Of a stretch of 64,000 nucleotides of DNA, positions 8,434 through 16,035 are shown one piece after another (position 1 is the first letter of the stretch; each line of letters begins with the position of its first letter). A model generated the notes under the pieces. It was not told where the DNA came from. It was given only the letters and a program-made list of their open reading frames with translations, and searched no databases. A program made the translations under genes and the position numbers. Source of the stretch: Nonomuraea aurantiaca. GTDB lineage: Bacteria; Actinomycetota; Actinomycetes; Streptosporangiales; Streptosporangiaceae. The stretch lies in assembly GCF_020215705.1 (NCBI RefSeq), contig NZ_JAIWNB010000012.1, positions 186,001-250,000 on the forward strand. The letters are read 5' to 3'.

Positions 8434-8567
8434 GACCCGCCCCCTTTCCAGAGGCTCTCACAGTGCCCGTGGAAGGTTTCCAGCATGTTCCACGGATATG
8501 TCACGCATGCTGCACTTATATCCAATGATGAACCGCTAATCCAGATTTCGGGATAAAGGTTCGCCCA

Positions 8568-8597
8568 GCGCCACCTGCGGCTTTCCGCAGGTGGCGC
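8568..8597 (-). terminator. Perfect 13-bp hairpin terminator downstream of the P450 fusion
   Basis: GCGCCACCTGCGG, loop CTTT, CCGCAGGTGGCGC forms a perfect stem 16 bp after the stop codon of the minus-strand P450-reductase gene. There is no long T tract, as is usual in high-GC actinobacteria. Confidence 0.8.
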
Positions 8598-8612
8598 CCA
8601 TGAACGCGGAGA

Positions 8613-11600
8613 TCAGGCGAAGACGTCCTGCTGGTAACGACCCTGCTCTTCGAGGGCGGCCAGCCACGCCTCTCCGTCCGTCCCGGTCCTGTCCCGGTGG
8701 ATGGCGAGCAGGGCCCGCCGTACGGCGGGCGCCATGCGCAGCCCGTCACCGCAGACGTACACGTGCGCCCCGGCCGCCAGCAGCTCCCACACCGCCTCGC
8801 CCCGGGCGGCGATCGCGTCCTGCACGAACCGGTACGGATGCCCGGCCACCGCCGAGTAGGCCACGGTGACGTGCACCCCGTCAGCCGACGCCCAGCGCTC
8901 CACCTCGTCCCGGTAGAGCCAGTCGTGCTCAGGATGGCGGCACCCGGCGAACACCTCGGCCCGCCCGGTGGCCCCGCCCAGCGCCCGCTCCTCCAGGAAC
9001 CCGCGCAGCGGCGCGAACCCGGTGCCGGGACCGACGAGCACCACCGGCGTGGCGGGGTCCTCGGGCAGCCGGAAGGGCGGCGCGGGCACCCGGATGTAGC
9101 CGTAGAAGCTCTCCCCGGGAGCCAGCCCGGCCAGGTAGGCCGAGCACATCCCGCGGTATTCGCCGCTGCCCGACCAGGCGGGCCCCTCCACCAGTCCGAC
9201 GGTGATCCTGACCAGGCCGGGGTCGGCCAGCGGCGAGGAGGAGACGGAGTAGTAGCGCGGCCGGATCGGCCCGGCCATCTCCAGGAAGACCGGCAGCGGC
9301 AGCTCGATCGCCGGGAAGCGGTCGAGCAGCGCCAGCGGGGAGAGCCGCTTGGCCAGGATCTCGTCGGCGTAGTCGGCGGTCAGCGCGTCGAGCTGGCCGC
9401 GCGTCCACGGGCACGAGGTGTGCGCGGCCAGGGCCGCCAGGTCCGACCTGGTGGCCACCTCCTGCAACTCGGCGAACTCGGTCAGCAGCAGCCCGGCCGT
9501 CACCGGCCTGTCCACGGGCAGGTGCGTGGCCCCGCCGGTGCGCAGGCGTACGACCTGCTCGCGCGGGACGCGCAGACAGCGCAGCGCCCACTCGACCAGC
9601 TCCGGGTCGTTCTTGGCGAAGGCGGCCACGTGGTCGCCCGCCGAGTAGGTCACGCCCTCGGGCAGCCGCGCCACGATCGAGCGCACGCCGGGCCGCGGCG
9701 CCTCCAGCGAGAAGTCCCACAGCCCGGCCGGGTCGCCGGTCAGTTCCTCGTTGGAGACCACGGTCAGCGGGAACGCCCGCGCGGACACCACCGCGGGCCG
9801 CACCTCCGCCTCGCTGAGCACCTCCATCTGGTAGCGGGGGCCCGCGTCGGCGGCCGACGCGCTGTACTCCTCCGCCGTCGCCGCCCACAGCTTGGTGGTC
9901 CACGCCGACACGTCGCCGTCGAAGTCGCCGTCGGCGTCGGCCTCGCCCCGCTCGATCAGGGGTACGGCACCGGCCGCCGTCAGCTTGGCGAAGGCGCGGC
10001 GGGGGAAGTCCTGGTAGGTGGGCCACTGGGTGTTGCCGCAGCCCAGCAGCGCCAGCCGTACTCCCGACAGGTCGGGCAGCTCCTCCAGCGCGTCGAAGCG
10101 CTGGGCGTTGTCGGGCGCCTTGCCGTTGTAGGAGGAGGCGACCACCAGGAGCAGGCCCTCGCGCGGCGGGTCGAGCTCGTCGAGGGTGGTCAGCGTGGTG
10201 GCGAACCCGGCCCGCCCGGCGCGCTCGGCCAGCCGTTCGGCGATGTCGGCGCAGGTGCCCAGGTTGGAGCCGTAGGCGACGGTGAGCGCGACGCCGGTGA
10301 CGGCGATGTCCTGCTGCTCCTCCACCTCGACCGGCCGGCCGAGCACGGTGACGCGCTCGTGGGGACGGCGCTCGCGCACCCGGACGGTGAACCCGTCGGG
10401 CTTCAGGGTGAGCGTCTGCTTGATCTTCATCTTGTAGACGGCGGGGTCGGAGACGGCGAAGCGCCGCAGGATCATCGCCAGCGCCAGCCTGGCCTCGGTG
10501 AGCGCGAACTGGCGGCCGATGCAGGCCCGCTCGCCGTTGCCGAACGGCTTGTAGGCGGCCGGGCGATGGTCACGCTTGTTCTCGGGCAGCCAGCGGTCGA
10601 TGTCGAACTCGTCGGGCCGGTCCCACGCCTTCGGGTTGCGGTGCAGCGACGGCAGCAGGATGATGACCGGCGTCCCCGCCGCCAGCTCGTACTCACCGCC
10701 GAGCGTGGTGTCCGCGATGGCGTTCACGGAGAAGGCCGGGATCGGGGACCAGACCCGCAGCGTCTCCTCCAGGATCCGGGAGATCACGTCCAGCTTCATG
10801 ACCGTCTCGTAGGCCGGCGGCTCGTCGCCCGGCAGCAGCCGGTCGACCTCGTCGTAGGCCCTGGCCAGGGTGTGGGGGTCGCGCAGCAGGTTGTACAGCG
10901 CGAAGGAGAGCAGGCCGCTGGTGGTCTCGTGTCCGGCGATCAGGAAGGTGAGGACCTGGTCGCGGATGTTCGCGTCGGAGAGCCGGGCGCCGGTCTTCGG
11001 GTCGGACGCCTCCAGCATCAGGCCGAGCAGGTCCTTGGCGGCGGCGCCGTCCTCCGCGCGGCGCCGCCTGATCACGTCGTCGACCAGCTCGCGCATCAGC
11101 TCGATGTCGGCCCGATAGGCGACCTCCTGCTTGCGCCTGAGCTTGGTGACGAACGGAAGCTGCTGGTTGCGCAGCATCGCCTCGGTCAGCGCGCCGCCCA
11201 TCGCCGTCAGGAACGGGTGCAGCTCAGGCGAGTCGAAGGAGTCGAACCGGTAGCCGAACCCGGTCAGCGAGATCGTGTCGAGGGTGAGCCTGGTCATGTC
11301 GTCGGCCACCGGCAGATCCTGCCCCGGGCGCCCCGCCCAGGACTCCACGAGCCGGTCGGCGACCTCCAGCATCTGCGGATAGTAGGCCTTCATCGACCGC
11401 TGGCTGAAGGCCGGCATGAGGATGCGGTGCGCGTGACCCCAGACGGGCTCGTCCGGCCTGGCGGTGAACAGCCCGTCGCCGGCGAAGTCGCGGACGATCG
11501 ACAACGGCGGGTTGATCTCCTTGCGGAACCGCGTCTCGTCGCACGCCTCGGCCACCAGGTCCGGATCGTGGATCACCACGATGTGCCGGCCGAGCAGGTC

Positions 11601-11726
11601 GAGCTGGTAGATGCCCTCCGGGTGCGCCCGCGCGACCTCCTCGAAGTAGGTCATGGGCGAGTGCGCGGGCATCTGGAACGCGTTTCCCACGATCGGCAGC
11701 CCCCTGGGGGCGGGGATCTCTCTCAT
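8613..11726 (-). CDS. Self-sufficient cytochrome P450 / NADPH-P450 reductase fusion (CYP102 type)
   Basis: This 1037-residue protein fuses a P450 to its diflavin reductase, as in Bacillus P450 BM3. The P450 domain (~1-455) has the oxygen-binding I-helix AGHETT (~264-269), the K-helix EETLR and the heme loop FGNGERACIGRQ with the Cys ligand at ~402 (BM3: 400). A flavodoxin-like FMN domain (~475-625: VAYGSNLGTCADIAERLA, ASSYNGKAPDNA) and an FAD/NADPH domain (~660-1037: RYYSVSSSPL, VGPGTGFAPLRGFLEER, YVCGDG) follow, ending in QQDVFA. The expected reaction is NADPH-dependent subterminal hydroxylation of medium- or long-chain fatty acids. ATG 11726 is chosen over GTG 11732 because AGGAG lies 5 bp upstream of it. 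It is divergent from a TetR gene, with palindromic operators in between. Confidence 0.95.
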   Translation of the reverse strand: MREIPAPRGLPIVGNAFQMPAHSPMTYFEEVARAHPEGIYQLDLLGRHIVVIHDPDLVAEACDETRFRKEINPPLSIVRDFAGDGLFTARPDEPVWGHAHRILMPAFSQRSMKAYYPQMLEVADRLVESWAGRPGQDLPVADDMTRLTLDTISLTGFGYRFDSFDSPELHPFLTAMGGALTEAMLRNQQLPFVTKLRRKQEVAYRADIELMRELVDDVIRRRRAEDGAAAKDLLGLMLEASDPKTGARLSDANIRDQVLTFLIAGHETTSGLLSFALYNLLRDPHTLARAYDEVDRLLPGDEPPAYETVMKLDVISRILEETLRVWSPIPAFSVNAIADTTLGGEYELAAGTPVIILLPSLHRNPKAWDRPDEFDIDRWLPENKRDHRPAAYKPFGNGERACIGRQFALTEARLALAMILRRFAVSDPAVYKMKIKQTLTLKPDGFTVRVRERRPHERVTVLGRPVEVEEQQDIAVTGVALTVAYGSNLGTCADIAERLAERAGRAGFATTLTTLDELDPPREGLLLVVASSYNGKAPDNAQRFDALEELPDLSGVRLALLGCGNTQWPTYQDFPRRAFAKLTAAGAVPLIERGEADADGDFDGDVSAWTTKLWAATAEEYSASAADAGPRYQMEVLSEAEVRPAVVSARAFPLTVVSNEELTGDPAGLWDFSLEAPRPGVRSIVARLPEGVTYSAGDHVAAFAKNDPELVEWALRCLRVPREQVVRLRTGGATHLPVDRPVTAGLLLTEFAELQEVATRSDLAALAAHTSCPWTRGQLDALTADYADEILAKRLSPLALLDRFPAIELPLPVFLEMAGPIRPRYYSVSSSPLADPGLVRITVGLVEGPAWSGSGEYRGMCSAYLAGLAPGESFYGYIRVPAPPFRLPEDPATPVVLVGPGTGFAPLRGFLEERALGGATGRAEVFAGCRHPEHDWLYRDEVERWASADGVHVTVAYSAVAGHPYRFVQDAIAARGEAVWELLAAGAHVYVCGDGLRMAPAVRRALLAIHRDRTGTDGEAWLAALEEQGRYQQDVFA

Positions 11727-11747
11727 GAGCACTCCTGGTCCTGGTAG

Positions 11748-11786
11748 CCATACACCGTATGGCTCACGCTACCATACGGTGTATGG
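11748..11786. promoter_or_regulatory. Twin mirrored TetR operators
   Basis: Two 15-bp elements, CCATACACCGTATGG (11748-11762) and CCATACGGTGTATGG (11772-11786), are each near-palindromic and are exact reverse complements of each other, separated by 9 bp. They fill the 56-bp interval between the divergent P450 fusion and TetR genes. The second overlaps the ATG of the TetR gene. The layout predicts that the TetR protein represses both genes, as Bm3R1 does at the CYP102 locus of Bacillus megaterium (family knowledge). Confidence 0.85.
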
Positions 11787-12343
11787 CAGTGAGCGCGCGC
11801 AGGGGAACCCCGCTGACCCTGGAGGAGATCTACACCACGGCATTGCGGATGGTGGACGAGGTGGGCGTGGAAGGGCTGTCGATGCGCAAGCTGGCCGCCG
11901 AGCTCGACGTCAATCCGATGTCGCTCTATCACCACGTGGACAACAAGATGGCGCTGCTCACGCAGATCTGCGACACCAACGTCCAGCGCCTCGACCTCCC
12001 GCCGGACGAGGCGCTGCCCTGGCAGGAGCGGCTGCGCATCCTCGCGCACGCCTACCGCCGGCTCACCCTCGACCATCCGGCGATGTGGCGTTACGTGTAC
12101 GCCCACCCGGAGATCACCGCCGACCGGGAGGGCGGCCTGTGGGGCGTGCTGTTCCCGATCCTGGAGGCGGCAGGCGTGCCGCAGGAGGAGCTGCGGCGGA
12201 CGGCGGACGTGCTGTACGGGTTCGTGGCGGGCCTGGTGTTCGCCGAGACGGCCGGGCACATCGGCCAGGGTCAGGACAGCGAGGAGGCCGACCGCACCTT
12301 CGAGGCGGCGGTCGACCTCATCGTCCGCGGCCTGGGCGGCTGA
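11783..12343 (+). CDS. TetR/AcrR-family repressor, probable regulator of the P450 fusion
   Basis: A 186-residue TetR protein. The N-terminal HTH is complete (LTLEEIYTTALRMVDEVGVE, LSMRKLAAELDVNPMSLYHH). The C-terminal ligand domain contains DHPAMWRYVYAHPEI and resembles the TetR_C class of tetracycline/macrolide-type regulators. ATG 11783 (MAVSARRGTPLTL) lies inside the right-hand operator and has no Shine-Dalgarno sequence, so the mRNA may be leaderless or nearly so. It is divergent from the P450-reductase gene; the likely inducer is a fatty acid or xenobiotic substrate. Confidence 0.88.
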   Translation: MAVSARRGTPLTLEEIYTTALRMVDEVGVEGLSMRKLAAELDVNPMSLYHHVDNKMALLTQICDTNVQRLDLPPDEALPWQERLRILAHAYRRLTLDHPAMWRYVYAHPEITADREGGLWGVLFPILEAAGVPQEELRRTADVLYGFVAGLVFAETAGHIGQGQDSEEADRTFEAAVDLIVRGLGG

Positions 12344-12446
12344 CCAACCGCTGGAGGGGCCATACCACCGTGATAGGGGTCGTTTGCCATCTATGCCAAT
12401 CCCTAGCAACCGCTAGCTTGACAGGCACCCCCACAAAGGAGTGCAC

Positions 12447-13574
12447 ATGCGGAGTAAGCGCTGGCCTCTCTTAGGCGCCACCATCGTGGCAGCCTGCCTG
12501 GCCACCACCCCCCTCACCCCCGCCGCGGCGGCCTCCCCGACTCCCGTCCCCTCGGGGTCGACCCCGCCGTCCGTGATCGACTCCCTCGAGCGCGACCTCG
12601 GCCTGTCCGAGCAGCAGGTCATCACCCGGCTGGCCAACGAGCAGCGCGCGGCGGCCACGGAGGCCGCTCTGACGTCCTCGCTCGGCGCCTCCTACGGCGG
12701 ATCCTGGCTGAACGCCGACGCCTCCAAGCTCATGGTCGCGACGACGGACCCGGCCACCACCGGCGCCATCGAGGCGAAGGGCGCGCAACCCGTGCTCGTC
12801 TCTCGGACGCTGGCCCAGCTCACCGCGGTCAAGGACCAGATCGACCGGGCGTCGGACCAGGCCAAGGCCGGCGCGTCCCTGTGGTACATCGACGTGACCA
12901 CCAACAGCGTCGTCATCGTCGCCGGGCAGCAGGCTGCCGGTGACGCGCTCGCCGCGGCCGCCGGCGTCGACCGGAACGCGATCCGCGTGACCGTCTCCGG
13001 CGAGCAGCCGCAGACCTTCATCAACATCATCGGCGGCGCCCCGTACTACATCGGCGGCGCCCGGTGCAGCATCGGCTTCGCCGTCACCAAGGGCAGCACC
13101 CCCGGCTTCGTCTCCGCCGGGCACTGCCGGGTAGCCAACAACACCACCAACCCGACGGGCACCTTCCAGGGCGCCTCATTCCCGGGCAACGACTACTCCT
13201 GGGTCGCGGCTCCCGGTAACACCGCTACGCCGTACGTACGCGGCGCGGGCGGCGCGAACGTCACCGTCCGCGGCTCCACCGCGGCCGGCGTCGGCTCCTC
13301 CATCTGCCGCTCCGGTTCGACCACCGGCTGGCACTGCGGGACCGTCCAGCAGCTCAACGCCACCGTGAGGTACGCGGAGGGCACCGTCACCGGCCTCACC
13401 CGCACCAACGTGTGCGCCGAGCCCGGCGACTCCGGCGGCCCGTTCATCTCCGGCAGCCAGGCCCAGGGCGTCACCTCCGGCGGCTCCGGTAACTGCAGCA
13501 GCGGCGGGACGACCTACTTCCAGCCGGTCAACGAGATCCTCAGCGCGTACGGGCTGACACTCCGTACCGGCTGA
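12447..13574 (+). CDS. Secreted S1-family serine protease with pro-domain (streptogrisin/alpha-lytic type)
   Basis: A 375-residue preproprotease. The signal peptide is residues 1 to ~30 (LLGATIVAACLATTPLTPAAAA). A pro-domain (~35-190) with the alpha-lytic pro-domain pattern (GASYGGSWLNADASKLMVA, LWYIDVTTNSVVI) acts as a folding chaperone in this family. The mature chymotrypsin-fold domain begins near IGGAPYYIGGARCSIGF. The catalytic triad is visible: His in SAGHC, Asp in GNDYSW and Ser in CAEPGDSGGPF. Cys pairs typical of the family are present. ATG 12447 is preferred over GTG 12441 because AAAGGAG ends 5 bp before it. A hairpin terminator follows. Confidence 0.93.
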   Translation: MRSKRWPLLGATIVAACLATTPLTPAAAASPTPVPSGSTPPSVIDSLERDLGLSEQQVITRLANEQRAAATEAALTSSLGASYGGSWLNADASKLMVATTDPATTGAIEAKGAQPVLVSRTLAQLTAVKDQIDRASDQAKAGASLWYIDVTTNSVVIVAGQQAAGDALAAAAGVDRNAIRVTVSGEQPQTFINIIGGAPYYIGGARCSIGFAVTKGSTPGFVSAGHCRVANNTTNPTGTFQGASFPGNDYSWVAAPGNTATPYVRGAGGANVTVRGSTAAGVGSSICRSGSTTGWHCGTVQQLNATVRYAEGTVTGLTRTNVCAEPGDSGGPFISGSQAQGVTSGGSGNCSSGGTTYFQPVNEILSAYGLTLRTG

Positions 13575-13598
13575 GAGCAGCCCTTCTCACCCACCCTC

Positions 13599-13629
13599 GC
13601 GTGCCCGGTGCCCTCGGCGCCGGGCACGC
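13599..13629 (+). terminator. Hairpin terminator after the S1 protease gene
   Basis: GCGTGCCCGG (13599-13608) pairs with CCGGGCACGC (13620-13629), and additional inner pairs continue the stem. It lies 25 bp after the protease stop codon. It overlaps the nominal first codon of the oxidase remnant at 13608, which argues that the remnant has no real translation start there. Confidence 0.75.
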
Positions 13630-14228
13630 TTCACGTGCGCCCGGCACACGGCCGGTACGTGACATTCCCGCAGCAGACGCAGGGGGTCGCGGCGCTGGCC
13701 GGGGCGACCGTCCCGATGCTGGATCCGGCGGTGTCCGGCCGGATCACCAACGGGTTCCTGGTCACCACCTCGCCGATGCCCGCCCGGCTGTCCCGATTCC
13801 TCATCACCGCCGGGCTCAACCTGCGGCCCGACGGCGGCGGGCGGCTGCTGCTGCACTCCCTGCACCTGGACGACCGGGCGGACGACCCCGCGGCCGGCGT
13901 GCCGGGCGCGGTCCTGGACGAGATCATGGGGCTGCTGCCGAACGTGCTGCGCGCCACCGAGGGCGCCACGGTGGAGCGCGCGGTCGTGGGCCGCCGGGCG
14001 ATGCCCTGCGACGGGCTGACCGTGGCCGGGTTCGCGGACGCGGGGCGGCGGGTGTACACGGTGGCCACGCACAGCGGGATCACGCTGGCGCCGCTGCTGA
14101 TGGAGGAGGTGGCGGGCGAGCTGTTCGGGGAGGAGTCGGCGCTGCTGGCGCCATTCCGGCCGGGCCGCTTCACGGACGGCACGGCCGGCCCAGCCCCGAC
14201 CCCCGCCCGACGGCCCGGCCAGCAGTAG
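13608..14228 (+). pseudogene. C-terminal remnant of an FAD-dependent (DAO-type) amino-acid oxidase
   Basis: Homology is to the C-terminal half of the DAO/glycine-oxidase family: GRITNGFLVTTSPMPARLSR, LNLRPDGGGRLLLHSLHL, VGRRAMPCDGLTVAGF, VYTVATHSGITLAPLLMEEV and LLAPFRPGRF. The N-terminal Rossmann FAD-binding domain (GxGxxG) is completely absent, and the frame opens inside the protease terminator hairpin. Family-like sequence starts only at about 13690. The most likely explanation is a 5' deletion of the gene. It ends 5 bp before the convergent aldo/keto reductase gene. Confidence 0.75.
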
Positions 14229-14233
14229 CCGGG

Positions 14234-15211
14234 TTACCAGCGGTGGTGGACCTGGGGGCGGATCAGCTCGTCGTAGACGGCGGTGACCGCCGCCCGGGTC
14301 TCCTCCGTGAGCGCGGGCAGCCCGGCCGCGGCGGCGTTGGCGCGGGCCTGCCGCGCGTCGCGGGCCCCGGGGATGACCACGCTGACGCCGGGCTGGTCGA
14401 TGATCCACCGCAGCGCGAACTGGGCGGTCGTCATCCCCTCCGGCACCAGCGGCTTGAGCCTGGCCACGGCCCGCAGCCCGGTGTCGTAGTCGACACCCGA
14501 GAACGTCTCACCGACGTCGAACGCCTCTCCGTGCCGGTTGAAGGCGCGGTGGTCGTCGTCGGAGAAGCGGGTGTGCTCGTCGTACCGGCCTGACAGCAGG
14601 CCGCTGGCCAGCGGGACCCGGGCGATGATCCCGACCCCGGCCTCGGCCGCCGCCGGCAGCACCTCCTCCAGCGGCTTCAGCCGGAAGGCGTTGAGGATGA
14701 TCTGCACGGTGGCGACGTTCGGCCGGGCGATCGCGGTCAGCGCCTCCGCACAGGTCTCGACGCTCACTCCGTAGGCGGCGATCCTGCCCTCCTCGACCAT
14801 GGTGTCGAGCGCGTCGTAGACCGCCTGGTCCGAATAGACGGGAGTCGGCGGGCAGTGGAGCTGCACCAGGTCGAGGGTGTCCACGCCGAGATTCTTCCTG
14901 GACCGGTCGTTCCAGGCTCGGAAGTTGTCGAGGGCGTAGGCCGACACTTCCTGCGGCACCCGGCGCCCCATCTTGGTGGCCACCGTCAGGCCGGGGCGTT
15001 CCTTGATCAACTGGCCGACGATGCGCTCGCTGCGCCCGTCGCCGTACACGTCGGCGGTGTCGATGAACGTCACCCCGGCGTCGACGGCGCCGTACAGCGT
15101 GGCCAGCGCGTCATCCTCCCCGACCGCGCCCCAGTCGGCGCCCAGTTGCCACGCCCCGAGGCCGACCACTCCGACCTGCCTACCCGTCCTGCCCAGCTCA
15201 CGCTTCTCCAC
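14234..15211 (-). CDS. Aldo/keto reductase
   Basis: A 325-residue NADPH-dependent aldo/keto reductase of the YajO/AKR11-13-like branch. Typical motifs are VEKRELGRTGRQVGVVGLGAW at the start, the Asp-Tyr region FIDTADVYGDGRSERIVGQL, the Lys in LTVATKMGRRVP, the His in LVQLHCPPTPVY and the C-terminal IPGARDARQARANAAAAGL. The start is uncertain; GTG 15211 puts the protein at the family's usual N-terminus, and in-frame GTGs lie further upstream. It is divergent from the O-methyltransferase at 15280 across a short palindrome. The substrate is unknown. Confidence 0.88.
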   Translation of the reverse strand: MEKRELGRTGRQVGVVGLGAWQLGADWGAVGEDDALATLYGAVDAGVTFIDTADVYGDGRSERIVGQLIKERPGLTVATKMGRRVPQEVSAYALDNFRAWNDRSRKNLGVDTLDLVQLHCPPTPVYSDQAVYDALDTMVEEGRIAAYGVSVETCAEALTAIARPNVATVQIILNAFRLKPLEEVLPAAAEAGVGIIARVPLASGLLSGRYDEHTRFSDDDHRAFNRHGEAFDVGETFSGVDYDTGLRAVARLKPLVPEGMTTAQFALRWIIDQPGVSVVIPGARDARQARANAAAAGLPALTEETRAAVTAVYDELIRPQVHHRW

Positions 15212-15249
15212 ATTCCCGATCGTAAGGGCACACACCCTCACAATAGACA

Positions 15250-15267
15250 AGACGCAACGGTGCGTCT
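15250..15267. promoter_or_regulatory. 7-bp inverted repeat between the AKR and methyltransferase genes
   Basis: AGACGCA ACGG TGCGTCT is a perfect inverted repeat in the divergent interval and is immediately followed by TAATCT, a plausible -10 for the methyltransferase. It has the shape of an operator for a dimeric repressor controlling both genes; no regulator gene is adjacent. Confidence 0.5.
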
Positions 15268-15279
15268 AATCTAGCGGTC

Positions 15280-15951
15280 ATGACAAACACGCTGCACTCT
15301 CCGCTGGTCCGTACCGTGCTCGACCGGCTGTTCGCCGCCGCGGCGCTCGACGACGACGCGCCGCACGGGCCGCTCCCCGGCGGCTCTTTGGAGGCCGCCA
15401 CCGCGCAGGAGCGCGCCGACTCCCTGGCTGCCCTGTACCTGCCGATCTCCGCTCGCGGCGGCGACCTCCTCTACACCCTGGTCCGGGCCGCTCGCCCGGA
15501 GACCGTCGTTGAGTTCGGCACCTCGTACGGGATCTCCACGCTCTACCTGGCCGCCGCGGTCGCCGACAACGGCACGGGCCGGGTGTACGGCACCGAGATG
15601 AGCGCGACCAAGGTCGCCGCCGCCCGCGCGAACCTGGCCGAGGCCGGTCTAGGCGGCGTGGTGACGATCCTGCCCGGCAACGCCCTGGACACCCTCGCCG
15701 AGGTCCCAGGACCGATCGGCCTGGTGCTGGTGGACGGGTGGAAGGAGCTGAGCCTGCCGGTGCTGCGTCTGCTGGAGCCCCGGTTGGCGCCGGGCGCACT
15801 GGTGGTGGCCGACGACGTCAGCTTCCCCTCCATGGCCGACTATCTGGACTACGTACGCGATCCGGCGAACGGATACGTCAGCGTCGCATTCCCGGTGGAG
15901 GACGGCATGGAGATCAGCTGCCACACCGGCGGCGCCACGACGTACAGCTGA
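15280..15951 (+). CDS. Class I SAM-dependent O-methyltransferase
   Basis: A 223-residue methyltransferase of the catechol/CmcI-like O-methyltransferase group. Motif I is VVEFGTSYGISTLYLA (SAM binding), with the acidic residue of motif II in VYGTEMSATK. The post-motif GLVLVDGWKE carries the metal-binding-like Asp, and ALVVADDVSFPSMADYLDYV is characteristic of this group. The start is ATG 15280 (MTNTLHSPLVRTVL). It is divergent from an aldo/keto reductase and may be co-regulated with it. The acceptor substrate is not predictable. Confidence 0.87.
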   Translation: MTNTLHSPLVRTVLDRLFAAAALDDDAPHGPLPGGSLEAATAQERADSLAALYLPISARGGDLLYTLVRAARPETVVEFGTSYGISTLYLAAAVADNGTGRVYGTEMSATKVAAARANLAEAGLGGVVTILPGNALDTLAEVPGPIGLVLVDGWKELSLPVLRLLEPRLAPGALVVADDVSFPSMADYLDYVRDPANGYVSVAFPVEDGMEISCHTGGATTYS

Positions 15952-16035
15952 ACGGCTCGTCCGGCACCGATAGGCGCACGCGCAGGTCGGGGTGCCGTCG
16001 GGTGAGCGCGTTGCGCGGCGCTTGGGCCTCCTGTG

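Noticed and set aside
8697..11747. A 1016-codon open frame on the plus strand opposite the P450-reductase fusion
   Set aside because: It is the antisense shadow of a strongly conserved gene in very GC-rich DNA: low-complexity Arg/Gly/Val-rich translation, no domains and no ribosome-binding site.
8613..15951. P450, aldo/keto reductase and O-methyltransferase as part of a natural-product gene cluster
   Set aside because: They are separated by a protease and a pseudogene, have separate promoters and operators, and no core biosynthetic enzyme is nearby.
15952..16035. Possible regulator remnant reading NALTRRHPDLRVRLSVPD on the minus strand
   Set aside because: Too short and without a recognisable family signature; may be chance in GC-rich DNA.
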